In this document: one piece after another, positions 18,264-27,211 of the stretch | How positions within the stretch are numbered: the first letter of the stretch is position 1 | Layout: every line of letters begins with the position of its first letter | Assembly: GCA_012522415.1 (NCBI GenBank) | Contig: JAAYKM010000078.1 | Coordinates: 1 to 38,781 of the forward strand | Reading direction: 5' to 3' | Source of the DNA: Deltaproteobacteria bacterium | GTDB lineage: Bacteria > Desulfobacterota > Syntrophia > Syntrophales > JAAYKM01 | Length of the DNA: 38,781 nt | The notes under the pieces: model-generated | Database searches by the model: none | Told to the model about the DNA's origin: nothing | The model's input: the letters and a program-made list of their open reading frames with translations, nothing else | Position numbers and translations under genes: made by a program

Positions 18264-18788
18264 ATGGATACGCACCGATACAAAATCAAGCGCCCTTTTG
18301 TGATTCCCTTTGTTCTGGCGGTATTTCTTCTCGTGATACTCCTGTTCATGTCCCTTCTTCACCGCCGTTCTGCCGCTGAAACGGTTGTTTTGACAATATT
18401 TTTATGCGCCGCATTGCCGGTTTTAGGCGAGATGTTTTACCGTCTGGTCACAACCAATGCCTCCGGCCTAACGATCAGAAAGTTTCTGAGGACCCGAGCC
18501 ATTCCCTGGGAAAACATCAATCAGGTCGGACTGGTCATGGTAAGGCGGAAGACGTATCTTCTGCTGACGACCCGCAGAGGTTTTTATATACTCTCCAGTG
18601 CCTACGGGGATTTCCCCCGTCTGGTCCGCGATATCACGGACCAGGTCCCATTCGATCGGGTAGATGCTGAGGTCCGTCAACAGTTGGAAGAAGGTCCCCT
18701 CGTCAACCGCGGCGATGTTTTATCCATCTGGCTCGCCGTTATTTTGATGATCGGACTCATTGTGATGAAACTTTTTGGTGTGATCTGA
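18264..18788 (+). CDS. Membrane protein with bacterial PH-like domain
   Basis: A protein of about 174 residues with two N-terminal transmembrane helices (about 13-32 and 39-58), a middle soluble domain and one C-terminal helix (about 150-172). The middle segment, NASGLTIRKFLRTRAIPW followed by hydrophobic strands with RRKTYLLLTTRRGFYIL, reads like the bacterial pleckstrin-homology-like fold found in small membrane proteins. The function is unknown. I start it at ATG 18264; a longer frame from TTG 18216 would overlap moaC by 17 bases, and neither start has a strong ribosome site. It probably shares the moaC transcript. Confidence 0.65.
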   Translation: MDTHRYKIKRPFVIPFVLAVFLLVILLFMSLLHRRSAAETVVLTIFLCAALPVLGEMFYRLVTTNASGLTIRKFLRTRAIPWENINQVGLVMVRRKTYLLLTTRRGFYILSSAYGDFPRLVRDITDQVPFDRVDAEVRQQLEEGPLVNRGDVLSIWLAVILMIGLIVMKLFGVI

Positions 18789-18810
18789 TGACCTGATAAA
18801 GGGATATGTA

Positions 18811-19125
18811 ATGGTCAGGAAGGACAAAGTGATGAAAACGGAAACAGCCAATGCCGCGGAACATGGGGCAGATTCACTCCAGTCCATCATCGAAGACATT
18901 TTGCACAAGGATCTTGAAAATGTCGTAACCATCCTCGAACCCAAGGGAAGCGGAAAAAGCACCCTTTACGAGGATGTGATAAGGATCATCGATCGAAGCC
19001 TGTTCAGAATTGCTTTGAACCGCTCCGGTCAGGTTAAAACCGTTGCCGCTACGTACCTTGGTATCAGTCGCAATACCTTCCAGAAGAAAATGATCAAGAT
19101 GGGAATGGATGGCCGTGAAGATTAG
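18811..19125 (+). CDS. Small Fis-family helix-turn-helix protein
   Basis: A 104-residue protein whose C-terminal half matches the Fis/NtrC-type DNA-binding domain: IALNRSGQVKTVAATYLGIS and NTFQKKM (about residues 68-95) align with the familiar helix-turn-helix of these regulators. There is no AAA+ or receiver domain, so it resembles a stand-alone Fis-like protein. The ATG at 18832 has the better ribosome site (AGGAAGGA) and could be the true start, giving 97 residues. A GSGKST string at about 51-56 looks like a P-loop, but the protein is too small for a P-loop NTPase. What it regulates is unknown. Confidence 0.75.
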   Translation: MVRKDKVMKTETANAAEHGADSLQSIIEDILHKDLENVVTILEPKGSGKSTLYEDVIRIIDRSLFRIALNRSGQVKTVAATYLGISRNTFQKKMIKMGMDGRED

Positions 19126-19205
19126 TTCTCCTGCGTAAGTAGGCAGGACAGGCCGATCGTTTGAATCCTCGCTCTATCTTCCGGGTTCCAGGTTCAGAAA
19201 ATGTC

Positions 19206-20459
19206 ATGAATATATCCGGGCATACAGAATTGCTTCAGAGAAAGGGCGTACTCATCCCGAACCCCACCGCCGTCGACATTGATGCGGAAATTGACCCAGC
19301 GCGCATTTCAGGTGAAGGGGTCGTTTTTTATCCGGGAACCAGGATTTACGGGGCCGACACCGTGATTTCGGCCGGTGTGAAACTTGGCTATGAGGGCCCC
19401 GTCACGATCGAAAACTGTCAGCTGGGATCCCGTGTCCAGCTCAAAGGCGGCTTTTTCAGCACCTCCGTCTTTCTCGATGGGTGTACCATGGACAACGGCG
19501 CCCACGTCCGGCAAGGTTGCCTGTTGGAGGAGGAAACCAGGGCCGGACACACCGTTGGCCTCAAGCAAACAATCCTCTTCCCATTTGTTACGCTGGGAAG
19601 CCTGATCAACTTCTGCGACTGTTTCATGGCCGGGGGTACGGACAGAAAAAATCACAGTGAAGTCGGCAGCAGTTACATCCATTTCAACTACACCCCCCAG
19701 CAAGACAAGGCGACGGCCTCCCTGATCGGTGACGTCCCCCAAGGCGTCATGCTCCGGCAAAAGCCCATTTTCCTAGGCGGCCAGGGGGGGCTGATCGGTC
19801 CAGCCCGAATCGCTTTTGGTACCGTCATCGCTGCGGGTACCATCTTCCGGGGTGACTGTACGGAGGATGGAAAATTCGTCTCTTCCGGTGCAAACAAGGA
19901 TCGACTGACTGCCTACCACCCCGGTCTCTATGTCCATGTCAGCCGTCGTATCCGTATTAACCTGTCCTACATGGCGAACCTGCTCGCCCTGAAACAGTGG
20001 TACATCCATGTCCGGCAGCCTTTTTTTCTTAAGCATGCCCTGGCGGAGACCGTCCATCAGGGAGCATTGAATACGCTGGATGCCGCTCTTCATGAACGGC
20101 TCTTGAGAATGGATGAACTGGCTGAAAAAATGGATGAATCGCTGGCACAGGTTTCACGCCATTTAAAGGGTCAACAGAAAAAACTCGCCCGCGGGGAACA
20201 GGAGGCATTCCGGGATCGCTGGCCTGAGATACGGGGCATTTTCGAAGCAAAGCTTGAAGAATCCCTGGGTGCGGATGACCGGCATCGTTTCCTCACTTGT
20301 GTTGACCAAACGGCAACCCGTCATCAGCATTATCTGGCCATGATAAGGGCCCTGCCTCCCGAAGCAGTCGCCTGTGGAAAAAGATGGCTTGGCAAAATTG
20401 TCACCGGTATCTCCACAAGGGGTGAATCCATTCTGTCGGGGGAAACAGGCGGCCCATGA
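19206..20459 (+). CDS. Left-handed beta-helix acyltransferase-like protein (GlmU C-domain-like)
   Basis: The central part (about residues 25-245) consists of hexapeptide-repeat turns of a left-handed beta helix, for example ISGEGVVFYPGTRIYG and ITIENCQLGSRVQL-like turns. The KNHSEVGSSYIHFNYTP segment recalls the GlmU acetyltransferase active site (His, Tyr and Asn positions), followed by ASLIGDVPQGV. A helical C-terminal region of about 160 residues follows, and there is no nucleotidyltransferase domain. The frame opens upstream at TTG 19161; ATG 19206 is my choice, though its ribosome site is weak. The stop overlaps the start of the GlmS-like gene (ATGA), so the pair is coupled. I infer sugar acyl transfer or nucleotide-sugar metabolism. 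Confidence 0.72.
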   Translation: MNISGHTELLQRKGVLIPNPTAVDIDAEIDPARISGEGVVFYPGTRIYGADTVISAGVKLGYEGPVTIENCQLGSRVQLKGGFFSTSVFLDGCTMDNGAHVRQGCLLEEETRAGHTVGLKQTILFPFVTLGSLINFCDCFMAGGTDRKNHSEVGSSYIHFNYTPQQDKATASLIGDVPQGVMLRQKPIFLGGQGGLIGPARIAFGTVIAAGTIFRGDCTEDGKFVSSGANKDRLTAYHPGLYVHVSRRIRINLSYMANLLALKQWYIHVRQPFFLKHALAETVHQGALNTLDAALHERLLRMDELAEKMDESLAQVSRHLKGQQKKLARGEQEAFRDRWPEIRGIFEAKLEESLGADDRHRFLTCVDQTATRHQHYLAMIRALPPEAVACGKRWLGKIVTGISTRGESILSGETGGP

Positions 20460-23400
20460 ATCTGATGACTAGCTTAGCGGCCTCACTCCGCCGATTCGGG
20501 ACATGGCATTGGTTCGTCGGCGCGAATCCCCACCGCTGTCCGCCGCGCTCCCTGATCCTTTTCCCATATTACCCGGCAACCTTTTTCTGCGGTCTTGCGG
20601 GCATCTTGGTGATCAAAGGGCCAGGCCCTCTTGAAAAAACGGGTATCGTCCGGACATTCATTACGCTTTTCGACGTCGTGAGTTCCTTGCGAATTGCAGA
20701 CATACAGGGCGGTGCCTTAACTCTGGCACGCTATCTGGATGGAGACGCCTCCCTGGAAAAAATGGCCCGTCGAATCCCTGAACTCAAGGGAGATCATGTT
20801 TTCCGCGAACTCACAACGCATCCCGAAACGGCATTCAAACTGGAACGGCTCGCAGGCAATATAAAAGCATATCTTCTTCAGGAAGAAGCCGCGTTGGAGA
20901 AGGCTGCGGCTTTCTTCGATACGCAAATCCTGGAGAAAGTAAACCGGTCTCTGCTTATCCTTCGAGATATCCTCTGGGCACTGGAGAATGACGTCCTGGC
21001 AACCCTCGAACAGATCCAAAACCTGGCCGAAGAGAGCTCCAAGCCGCCAGGAACAGAGTCCCTTCTCAAGTACAAGAGGATAAACTTCCTCCTAAACTGC
21101 ATCAACCGTTTGGAAGTAAGGGGAAGAGACTCCGCTGGCCTCCAGGTCTCCTTCACCCTGCCCGCCGGATCCGTTTTCAGGGAAATTCTCCACCGTCTCA
21201 AGGAAAGGAATCTTTACACTGAATTTTCGGACCGGGTTGATACGGCTGACTTGCTAAACAACTCTATCAGCCTCCCCTGCACCATCACAGACCTTGAATG
21301 TATCCGGGAAGATACGAGCAAAACGATTACCTTCACCTATAAAACCGCCTCGGTCATCGGGGAGTTGGGGCAAAATGTTCGGGAGTTAACGGAATCAATC
21401 CGCGGGGATCATGTCCTCCGGGTGTTTGCCGAAACCGAAATGGCGTGTGAATCGTCCTTCTGCCACACCCGATGGGCCTCTGTCGGTTCCATCTCCGTTG
21501 AGAACTGCCATCCTATCAACAACGCCACCTTAAACGGTCATCCACAGGCGTTAGCGGATAAAAATTATCCCCGTTATGGCCGGGGGAACTGGACGATCAA
21601 TGTGGCCTTAAACGGTGACATCGACAATTACCAGATTCTACGATATCGGCTGGAATCCGGGCATGATCTGATCGCTCCGGAGGTAACAACGGACACAAAA
21701 ATCATCCCCCTTCAGATAGAACATTACCTTATGCAGGGGTGTGACCTCGAGGCGGCTTTCAGGTTGGCGCTGAACGATTTCGAGGGTTCCCACGCCATCG
21801 CGATGGTGAGCAACCTCGAGCCAGGCAAGGTCTTCCTGGCGTTACGAGGCAGCGGCCAGGCCCTGTACATCGGATTAGCCGACGATCAATATCTATTCTC
21901 TTCGGAGCTTTACGGCTTGGTAGAGCGGACCCCTTTCTTCATCAAAATCAACGGGGAAATGCCGGCCGATCCAGCTCGCCCGGAAACCACTGGACAGATG
22001 TTCATCCTGGACCAGGAAAGCACTGGGGGGTTGAATGGCATCGCCGCCTGTTTCTATGACGGCAAAACCCTGCTACTTGCCCCGGAAGATATTCAAAAAG
22101 CGGAAATCACAACCCGGGACATCGACAGGGGTGACTTCAGACATTATTTTCTCAAGGAGATCTCCGAATCAGCACAATCCGTCCGGAAAACTCTCCTGGG
22201 AAAATACCGAATTATCCAGGAAGAAAACGGAGGGAACCGGGTCTTTTTCAACCTGGGGCAGGACGTGCTGCCCGATAAAATCCGAAACGAGATCACCCAC
22301 CGTCGAATACGCCGCGTCATCGTCATCGGTCACGGCACAGCGGCAGTCGCTGGACAGGCCATCGGCGACGCTCTGAACCGTTTCCTCAAGGGTACTAACC
22401 TCCTTGCGGAAGCGAATTTAGCCTCCGAACTGAGCGGTTTTTCCCTTAGTCAAGATCTTTCGGATACCCTCATTATCCCGATTACACAATCAGGCACCAC
22501 GACGGATACCAACCGTGCCGTAGCCATGGCCCGAGATCGGGGTGCGTCGGTTATCGCCATTGTCAACCGCCGACAGTCCGACATCACGACCAAAACGGAT
22601 GGTGTTTTCTACACCAGCGACGGCCGGGATATCGAAATGTCCGTGGCTTCAACGAAGGCCTTCTATTCCCAGATTATCGCCGGGCACCTCCTGGCTCTGT
22701 TTTTCGCCCAGATCACGGATGCTCTCACAGATGATGAAATAGCAGGGGAACTACGCGTGCTTGAAAAGGTGCCCCAGTTCATAAATCGTGTTCTTGAACA
22801 GCAAGAGACGATCCGCAAAGCTGCACAGCAGGTTCCACGCCAGAAGAGCCACTGGGCTATCGTCGGGAGCGGACCCAACAAGGCAGCCGCTGATGAAATC
22901 CGTATCAAGTTAAGCGAACTCTGTTACAAAACCATTTCTTCCGACATCGTGGAAAACAAAAAACATATTGACCTGTCAGCGGAGCCCCTCATCATAGTCT
23001 GCGGCGCCGGCAATCCGGAAACCGTCGTCGGGGATATCGTGAAAGATGTTGCCATCTTCAAGGCCCATAAGGCTGGCGTCGTCGTTTTCACCGACGAGGG
23101 TGAAACCCGTTTCGACGATCTGGCTGATGCCGTCATCAAATTGCCTAAAGGTTCCGCCCCCCTGCCGGTTATATCAAATACGGTGGCAGGACATTTATTT
23201 GGCTATTATGCCGCCCTGGGCATCGATGAGGACGCCATGTTTCTACGCCGGTTCCGCAGCGAACTCAACAGGCGGATGATCGAACAGGACAAGCAGCACT
23301 GGTCAATTTACGAACGGATCGCCGACCGGGAATTCCGCAAATTGATTCGGGACTTTTCCAGGCGTTTCCACGAAAGACGCAACCAGGGCGCGTTTCATTC

Positions 23401-24244
23401 CGCCAGCGCCAAGACCATTTCCGATATCGTTCTTCTGCTGAAATACACCGTCGGTCGTCTGCCTCTCGAGGATTATGCCTATGATTTCAAAGGGCAAGAT
23501 GACCTCCTTTCTCCCATTGATTTCCTGGATGTTTCCCTAGGCAATGCCATTGATGAACTATCCCGCCCCGTGGACGCAATCCGTCATCAGGCCAAGACGG
23601 TTACTGTCGGTACGAGCCGGAAAGAACAACCACTACACGGCATCCTCTTCGACTTGCTCAAGGAACTGGCCTTTTCCGACCGGACCCTGGCAAGCAAGAA
23701 TATACTCGACATCGATCGTCTGCAACCTGCCGTCGCCGAAATCCGGGGTTACACCCTCTACCTGATCTCTGCCCTGAAAACGGAAGGCAATCCGACGGAA
23801 GAAACGACCATTTCCATTGCAAAACGGAGTGGTGTATCCCTCCAGATGTCATCGAGGGTGGAAAAATCCGGGCGACTCATGGGTACAAAAAGGACCATCG
23901 TCAATACGGGGCATCTCTATATCGGCTGCGGTAAATCCGACGGGGCTCCCCTCATCGTGATTCCGCTCAAAAAGGGAGGGGACCTGATCAGCCATCTGTT
24001 GCTCATCCATGTTCGATTCAACGAACGGATCACTCTGAGAGAACGCATCGCCGCCATGGGCGTCCGGTATAATGATCTCAAGAACCTGATCAATGAATAC
24101 AACCTGCTCTGGATGGACCGGTACCTGCTGCAGATCCCTCTGGAGACCCTCTTGGGTGAACCGGTTGAAATCATTGCAGGCCAGATCAAGCTGGCCCTGG
24201 CTGACCATCCGAATACGAACAGCGGGCTGAACAGGGACTTATGA
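20456..24244 (+). CDS. Giant GlmS-like protein: split class II amidotransferase, two SIS domains, C-terminal extension
   Basis: The 1262-residue protein contains recognisable pieces of glucosamine-6-phosphate synthase. Cys45 in FFCGLAGILV matches the N-terminal nucleophile. LEVRGRDSAG (219-228), RWASVG (339-344) and NGDIDNY (386-392) match amidotransferase motifs. SIS1 spans about 618-750, with TQSGTTTDT (687-695) and ASTKAFYSQ (731-739), and SIS2 about 798-925. Differences from GlmS: 44 residues precede the cysteine, about 145 residues are inserted between the cysteine strand and the RGRDSAG helix, the C-terminal PRNLAKSVTVE tail is absent, and about 330 residues with no recognised domain follow. 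It could form an amino-sugar phosphate or regulate its formation; the product is uncertain. Confidence 0.82.
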   Translation: MNLMTSLAASLRRFGTWHWFVGANPHRCPPRSLILFPYYPATFFCGLAGILVIKGPGPLEKTGIVRTFITLFDVVSSLRIADIQGGALTLARYLDGDASLEKMARRIPELKGDHVFRELTTHPETAFKLERLAGNIKAYLLQEEAALEKAAAFFDTQILEKVNRSLLILRDILWALENDVLATLEQIQNLAEESSKPPGTESLLKYKRINFLLNCINRLEVRGRDSAGLQVSFTLPAGSVFREILHRLKERNLYTEFSDRVDTADLLNNSISLPCTITDLECIREDTSKTITFTYKTASVIGELGQNVRELTESIRGDHVLRVFAETEMACESSFCHTRWASVGSISVENCHPINNATLNGHPQALADKNYPRYGRGNWTINVALNGDIDNYQILRYRLESGHDLIAPEVTTDTKIIPLQIEHYLMQGCDLEAAFRLALNDFEGSHAIAMVSNLEPGKVFLALRGSGQALYIGLADDQYLFSSELYGLVERTPFFIKINGEMPADPARPETTGQMFILDQESTGGLNGIAACFYDGKTLLLAPEDIQKAEITTRDIDRGDFRHYFLKEISESAQSVRKTLLGKYRIIQEENGGNRVFFNLGQDVLPDKIRNEITHRRIRRVIVIGHGTAAVAGQAIGDALNRFLKGTNLLAEANLASELSGFSLSQDLSDTLIIPITQSGTTTDTNRAVAMARDRGASVIAIVNRRQSDITTKTDGVFYTSDGRDIEMSVASTKAFYSQIIAGHLLALFFAQITDALTDDEIAGELRVLEKVPQFINRVLEQQETIRKAAQQVPRQKSHWAIVGSGPNKAAADEIRIKLSELCYKTISSDIVENKKHIDLSAEPLIIVCGAGNPETVVGDIVKDVAIFKAHKAGVVVFTDEGETRFDDLADAVIKLPKGSAPLPVISNTVAGHLFGYYAALGIDEDAMFLRRFRSELNRRMIEQDKQHWSIYERIADREFRKLIRDFSRRFHERRNQGAFHSASAKTISDIVLLLKYTVGRLPLEDYAYDFKGQDDLLSPIDFLDVSLGNAIDELSRPVDAIRHQAKTVTVGTSRKEQPLHGILFDLLKELAFSDRTLASKNILDIDRLQPAVAEIRGYTLYLISALKTEGNPTEETTISIAKRSGVSLQMSSRVEKSGRLMGTKRTIVNTGHLYIGCGKSDGAPLIVIPLKKGGDLISHLLLIHVRFNERITLRERIAAMGVRYNDLKNLINEYNLLWMDRYLLQIPLETLLGEPVEIIAGQIKLALADHPNTNSGLNRDL

Positions 24245-24360
24245 ACACCAAACGGATCTTCCGCACCTGCGCCGTCCGGTTCTCTTACGGAAAGGCCCTG
24301 TCGTTGTCTCCATCGCGATCTTGTTTGAACTTGCAGCGACGGGACTTGCCCGGGGTTCCC

Positions 24361-24388
24361 TGGACGGCGTTATAACCTTCTGTATAAT
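24361..24388 (+). promoter_or_regulatory. Sigma-70 promoter candidate for the adenylating enzyme
   Basis: TGGACG (24361-24366) and a perfect TATAAT (24383-24388) are 16 bases apart and lie about 45 bases upstream of the ATG at 24433. This suggests the gene is transcribed separately from the GlmS-like gene. Confidence 0.55.
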
Positions 24389-24432
24389 TACAAGGTTTAC
24401 CCTTACATGGATACAAAGGAGATTATACATTC

Positions 24433-26091
24433 ATGGACGGATTCGTACCCTGGCCTGGATCATTCAGGGAACAATATTTAAAGGCCCGTTATTGGCGGGA
24501 AAAACCTCTCGCATCGATCATCGAAACTGCGGCAGCCCGTTGGCCCCGGCGTATTGCCATCACCTTCAACGGCCAGGGTATCACATACGCAGAACTGCAA
24601 CGCAGGGTCAATCGTCTGGCGTTGCACCTGGGAAAACTCGGACATCGGCCCCTGGATCGCCTGCTCCTCCAACTGCCCAATTGTCCGGAAACCCTTTACC
24701 TGTATTTTGCCGCTGTGAAAATCGGCGTCATCCCCGTTATGGCCCTACCAGCCCACCGGTTGGCGGAAATGGCCTTTTTTGCCGAATTCGCTGCGGTGAA
24801 AAGCTATTGCATCCCCGGCCTCTTCGGAAAGTTCGATTACCCTGCTCTGGCAAGGGAAGTCCGCATGAGGGCGCCAAGTCTAAAACATATCATCGTCCAT
24901 GCCGATCAGGTTCCGGACGGCATGATTTCCCTCCAGAAATTACTGGACGACCCCCTGGAAGAACGGGTCAACGGAGAAACGATATTTGCAGTCCTGAAAC
25001 CCGACCCCTTTGAACCGGCGGTGTTTCAGCTATCGGGTGGAACCACGGGCATCCCGAAACTGATCCCAAGGACCCACAACGACTACTACTACAACGTATA
25101 CCGGAACAGTGAGATATGCGGATTCTCCGGGGATACGGTTTATCTTGTCGCCATCCCCATGACCCACAACTTCGCCACCGCCTGCCCGGGCTGGCAGGGG
25201 GTGTTCCTGCACGGCGGCCGGGTTGTTTTGTCCCCCTCCCCTTCCCCCGATACAATTTTTCCCCTGATTGAAAGAGAGAAAGTGACGACGATTCCTGCCG
25301 TACCCGCTATCGTCATCAATATGTTGAATCATCCGGACCGGGGGCGATACGATCTGTCGTCGCTCCAAATGTTGCACGTCGGCGGTTCGAAACTGAACGA
25401 GGAAACAGCCCGGCGAATTCGCAGTGAACTCGGGGCGGGGGTACAACAGGTTTTGGGCATGGCGGAAGGGCCCCTATTCTGGACCCGACCGGACGACCCG
25501 GAAGAAATCAGCTGGATTACCCAGGGGAGACCTCTTTCTCCTGGGGACGAATTCCGAATCGTTGACGCGGGAGACAGGGACGTCAAGCCGGGTGAAATCG
25601 GTGAACTCATCTGCCGCGGTCCTTATACGATCCGGGGGTACTACAAGGCCCCGACACATAACAGGGAAGCTTTCAGCGAAGACGGATTCTATCGCTCAGG
25701 CGATCTCTGCCGCCTCCATGAAAGTGGTAACATTGTTGTGGAAGGACGGAGTAAGGACACAATCAACCGCGGGGGTGAAAAAATCAGTGCAGAAGAGATG
25801 GAAAACCACATTCTTGCTCACCCCAAGGTTCGGCTGTGCGCATATGTGGCCATGCCCGACCCTGTTTTGGGCGAACGGGCAGTCCTTTTTGCCGTTACCC
25901 GGGAAGGACAGACGTTCAACATGGAAGAACTGAGCACATTCCTTTTGACGGAGCGCCGGATTGCCCGTTACAAATTGCCTGAACGGTTGGAAATTCTGGA
26001 CGAAATGCCTCTGACACCTGTCGGCAAGGTAGATAAAGCCCGACTCCGGGAATGGATTGCGAAAAAACTGGAAACTGAAAATCGAAAATAG
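24433..26091 (+). CDS. Aryl-acid adenylating enzyme of the EntE/DhbE/YbtE family
   Basis: The 552-residue protein follows EntE along its length, from WPGSFREQYLKARYW at the N-terminus to GKVDK at the C-terminus (catalytic Lys532). The AMP-binding P-loop SGGTTGIPK is at 201-209, PRTHNDYYY at 212-220, GMAEG at 342-346, and the hinge/loop VVEGRSKDTINRGGEK at 435-450. Such enzymes activate 2,3-dihydroxybenzoate or salicylate as the acyl-AMP for a carrier protein or CoA. The pocket residues (Asn246, Phe247, Cys251, Leu348) look salicylate-type. No isochorismate gene, carrier or peptide synthetase is adjacent. AAGGAG lies 11 bases from the ATG. A CoA-ligase role in aromatic acid metabolism is an alternative. 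Confidence 0.88.
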   Translation: MDGFVPWPGSFREQYLKARYWREKPLASIIETAAARWPRRIAITFNGQGITYAELQRRVNRLALHLGKLGHRPLDRLLLQLPNCPETLYLYFAAVKIGVIPVMALPAHRLAEMAFFAEFAAVKSYCIPGLFGKFDYPALAREVRMRAPSLKHIIVHADQVPDGMISLQKLLDDPLEERVNGETIFAVLKPDPFEPAVFQLSGGTTGIPKLIPRTHNDYYYNVYRNSEICGFSGDTVYLVAIPMTHNFATACPGWQGVFLHGGRVVLSPSPSPDTIFPLIEREKVTTIPAVPAIVINMLNHPDRGRYDLSSLQMLHVGGSKLNEETARRIRSELGAGVQQVLGMAEGPLFWTRPDDPEEISWITQGRPLSPGDEFRIVDAGDRDVKPGEIGELICRGPYTIRGYYKAPTHNREAFSEDGFYRSGDLCRLHESGNIVVEGRSKDTINRGGEKISAEEMENHILAHPKVRLCAYVAMPDPVLGERAVLFAVTREGQTFNMEELSTFLLTERRIARYKLPERLEILDEMPLTPVGKVDKARLREWIAKKLETENRK

Positions 26092-26540
26092 TCAGCGTTG
26101 TCGTATACATGATCAACAGGGACAAGACTCTCTCCGGATAAAAGAAATGCATCCTTCCTCTCACTGGCTCCGGCCACAGTAGAGAGGAACCCCGAGGCGG
26201 GTTTAGGACATTGAACCCTTTGTCGCACTTAGCCCGCACCGTGGCAACTCATCCCTCTGTTTTCCCGTACACTCATCATGGTTTGTTTGATTCGTAAGCC
26301 AAGGGTATACTCAAGAACGTATATTTTCTATACGATTTGAGTATTTATTATCCAGATTATGGTTTATTTCCGACCTTCCTGATTGACATCGGTCAGCGCA
26401 TTTAGCTAATATTATTGATGTTTGAAAAAATGAGCGGGCTGGCATACCATTTGCCTTGTTAATTAATAAAAAGAAACCATCACCACCACCCTAACACGCT
26501 CCCGAGAGGGTAGATAAAGCCTGAATGGAGACGAATCATT
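26092..26540. other. Non-coding stretch upstream of the secreted protein pair
   Basis: These 449 bases hold no convincing gene. The second half is AT-rich (about 26270-26470), unlike the flanking genes, and contains the promoter candidate listed separately. Confidence 0.45.
26383..26412 (+). promoter_or_regulatory. Sigma-70 promoter candidate for the split-motif secreted protein genes
   Basis: A perfect TTGACA (26383-26388) is followed after 18 bases by TAATAT (26407-26412) in an AT-rich setting, leaving a leader of about 120 bases before the ATG at 26541. Confidence 0.5.
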
Positions 26541-27164
26541 ATGACTACATCGCACTTCCGGAGGGCCATTGCCATAATACCTTTGGAACGATCGAAATTC
26601 CGGCAGGTTTTTGGTCAGTCGATCCTGTTAACCCTCTGTATGTTGTCGTTGCTGGTGGCCTGTCCCTGCCTCGCAAAAGCGGATCCGTGGCGTGGCAATT
26701 ATGAAGAGCCCCTATTGACTTACCCAACCCAGGTTTTCATGTACCCCCGGGCGGGCCAGCCACCGATGCAGCAGGATCGTGATCGTTATGAATGTCACAT
26801 CTGGGCCATGGGACAGAGCGGATTTGACCCGAGTCTACCTCCCCTCCCGGTTCATCGCCCAGTCCGGGTCGAACCGATGCCCCCGGTTGGCCATGATACG
26901 ACATCCTTGGCATTCACGGGAGCTCTGCTGGGCGCAATTATCGGCGGTCACCACCATACAGGAAGGGGGGCATTGATCGGTGGGGTCATCGGTGCCATGG
27001 CCGGATTGGCATCCGATTCCGCCAGAGCGCAAACCGCGCGGCGTATCGAAGAGGAGCAGTCGCAACGGTATAAGGAATATGACAGCCATATGGAGAAAAG
27101 GGCTTCCGACTACAGGCGGGCCATGGGGGCCTGCCTCGAGGGAAGGGGTTACGGCGTTAAATAA
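26541..27164 (+). CDS. Secreted glycine-zipper protein with split cysteine motif
   Basis: A 207-residue protein with a long basic N-terminus and hydrophobic signal segment (about 25-45, ending PCLAKA), so it is exported. A glycine zipper of two GxxxG-rich helices (GALLGAIIGG at 127-136, GALIGGVIGAMAG at 143-155) suggests membrane insertion or oligomerisation. On each side lie the halves of a motif shared with the next gene: DRYECHIWAMGQSGFDPSLP (81-100) and YRRAMGACLEGRGYGVK at the C-terminus (191-207). The two motif cysteines (Cys85, Cys198) may pair in the periplasm. GGAG precedes the ATG by 10 bases. The function is unknown. Confidence 0.8.
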   Translation: MTTSHFRRAIAIIPLERSKFRQVFGQSILLTLCMLSLLVACPCLAKADPWRGNYEEPLLTYPTQVFMYPRAGQPPMQQDRDRYECHIWAMGQSGFDPSLPPLPVHRPVRVEPMPPVGHDTTSLAFTGALLGAIIGGHHHTGRGALIGGVIGAMAGLASDSARAQTARRIEEEQSQRYKEYDSHMEKRASDYRRAMGACLEGRGYGVK

Positions 27165-27211
27165 TCCATTATTTGGATGATCAAGAAGTCAGAAACAAGG
27201 AGACACATGCC

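Noticed and set aside
18811-19125. A GSGKST string in the small Fis-like protein, suggesting a P-loop ATPase
   Set aside because: The protein is about 100 residues, with no Walker B or other NTPase parts. The rest matches the Fis-type DNA-binding domain, so the string is probably chance.
24321-25013. Plus-strand frame of 230 codons overlapping the start of the adenylating enzyme
   Set aside because: Out-of-frame shadow; the EntE-like protein in the other frame is far better supported.
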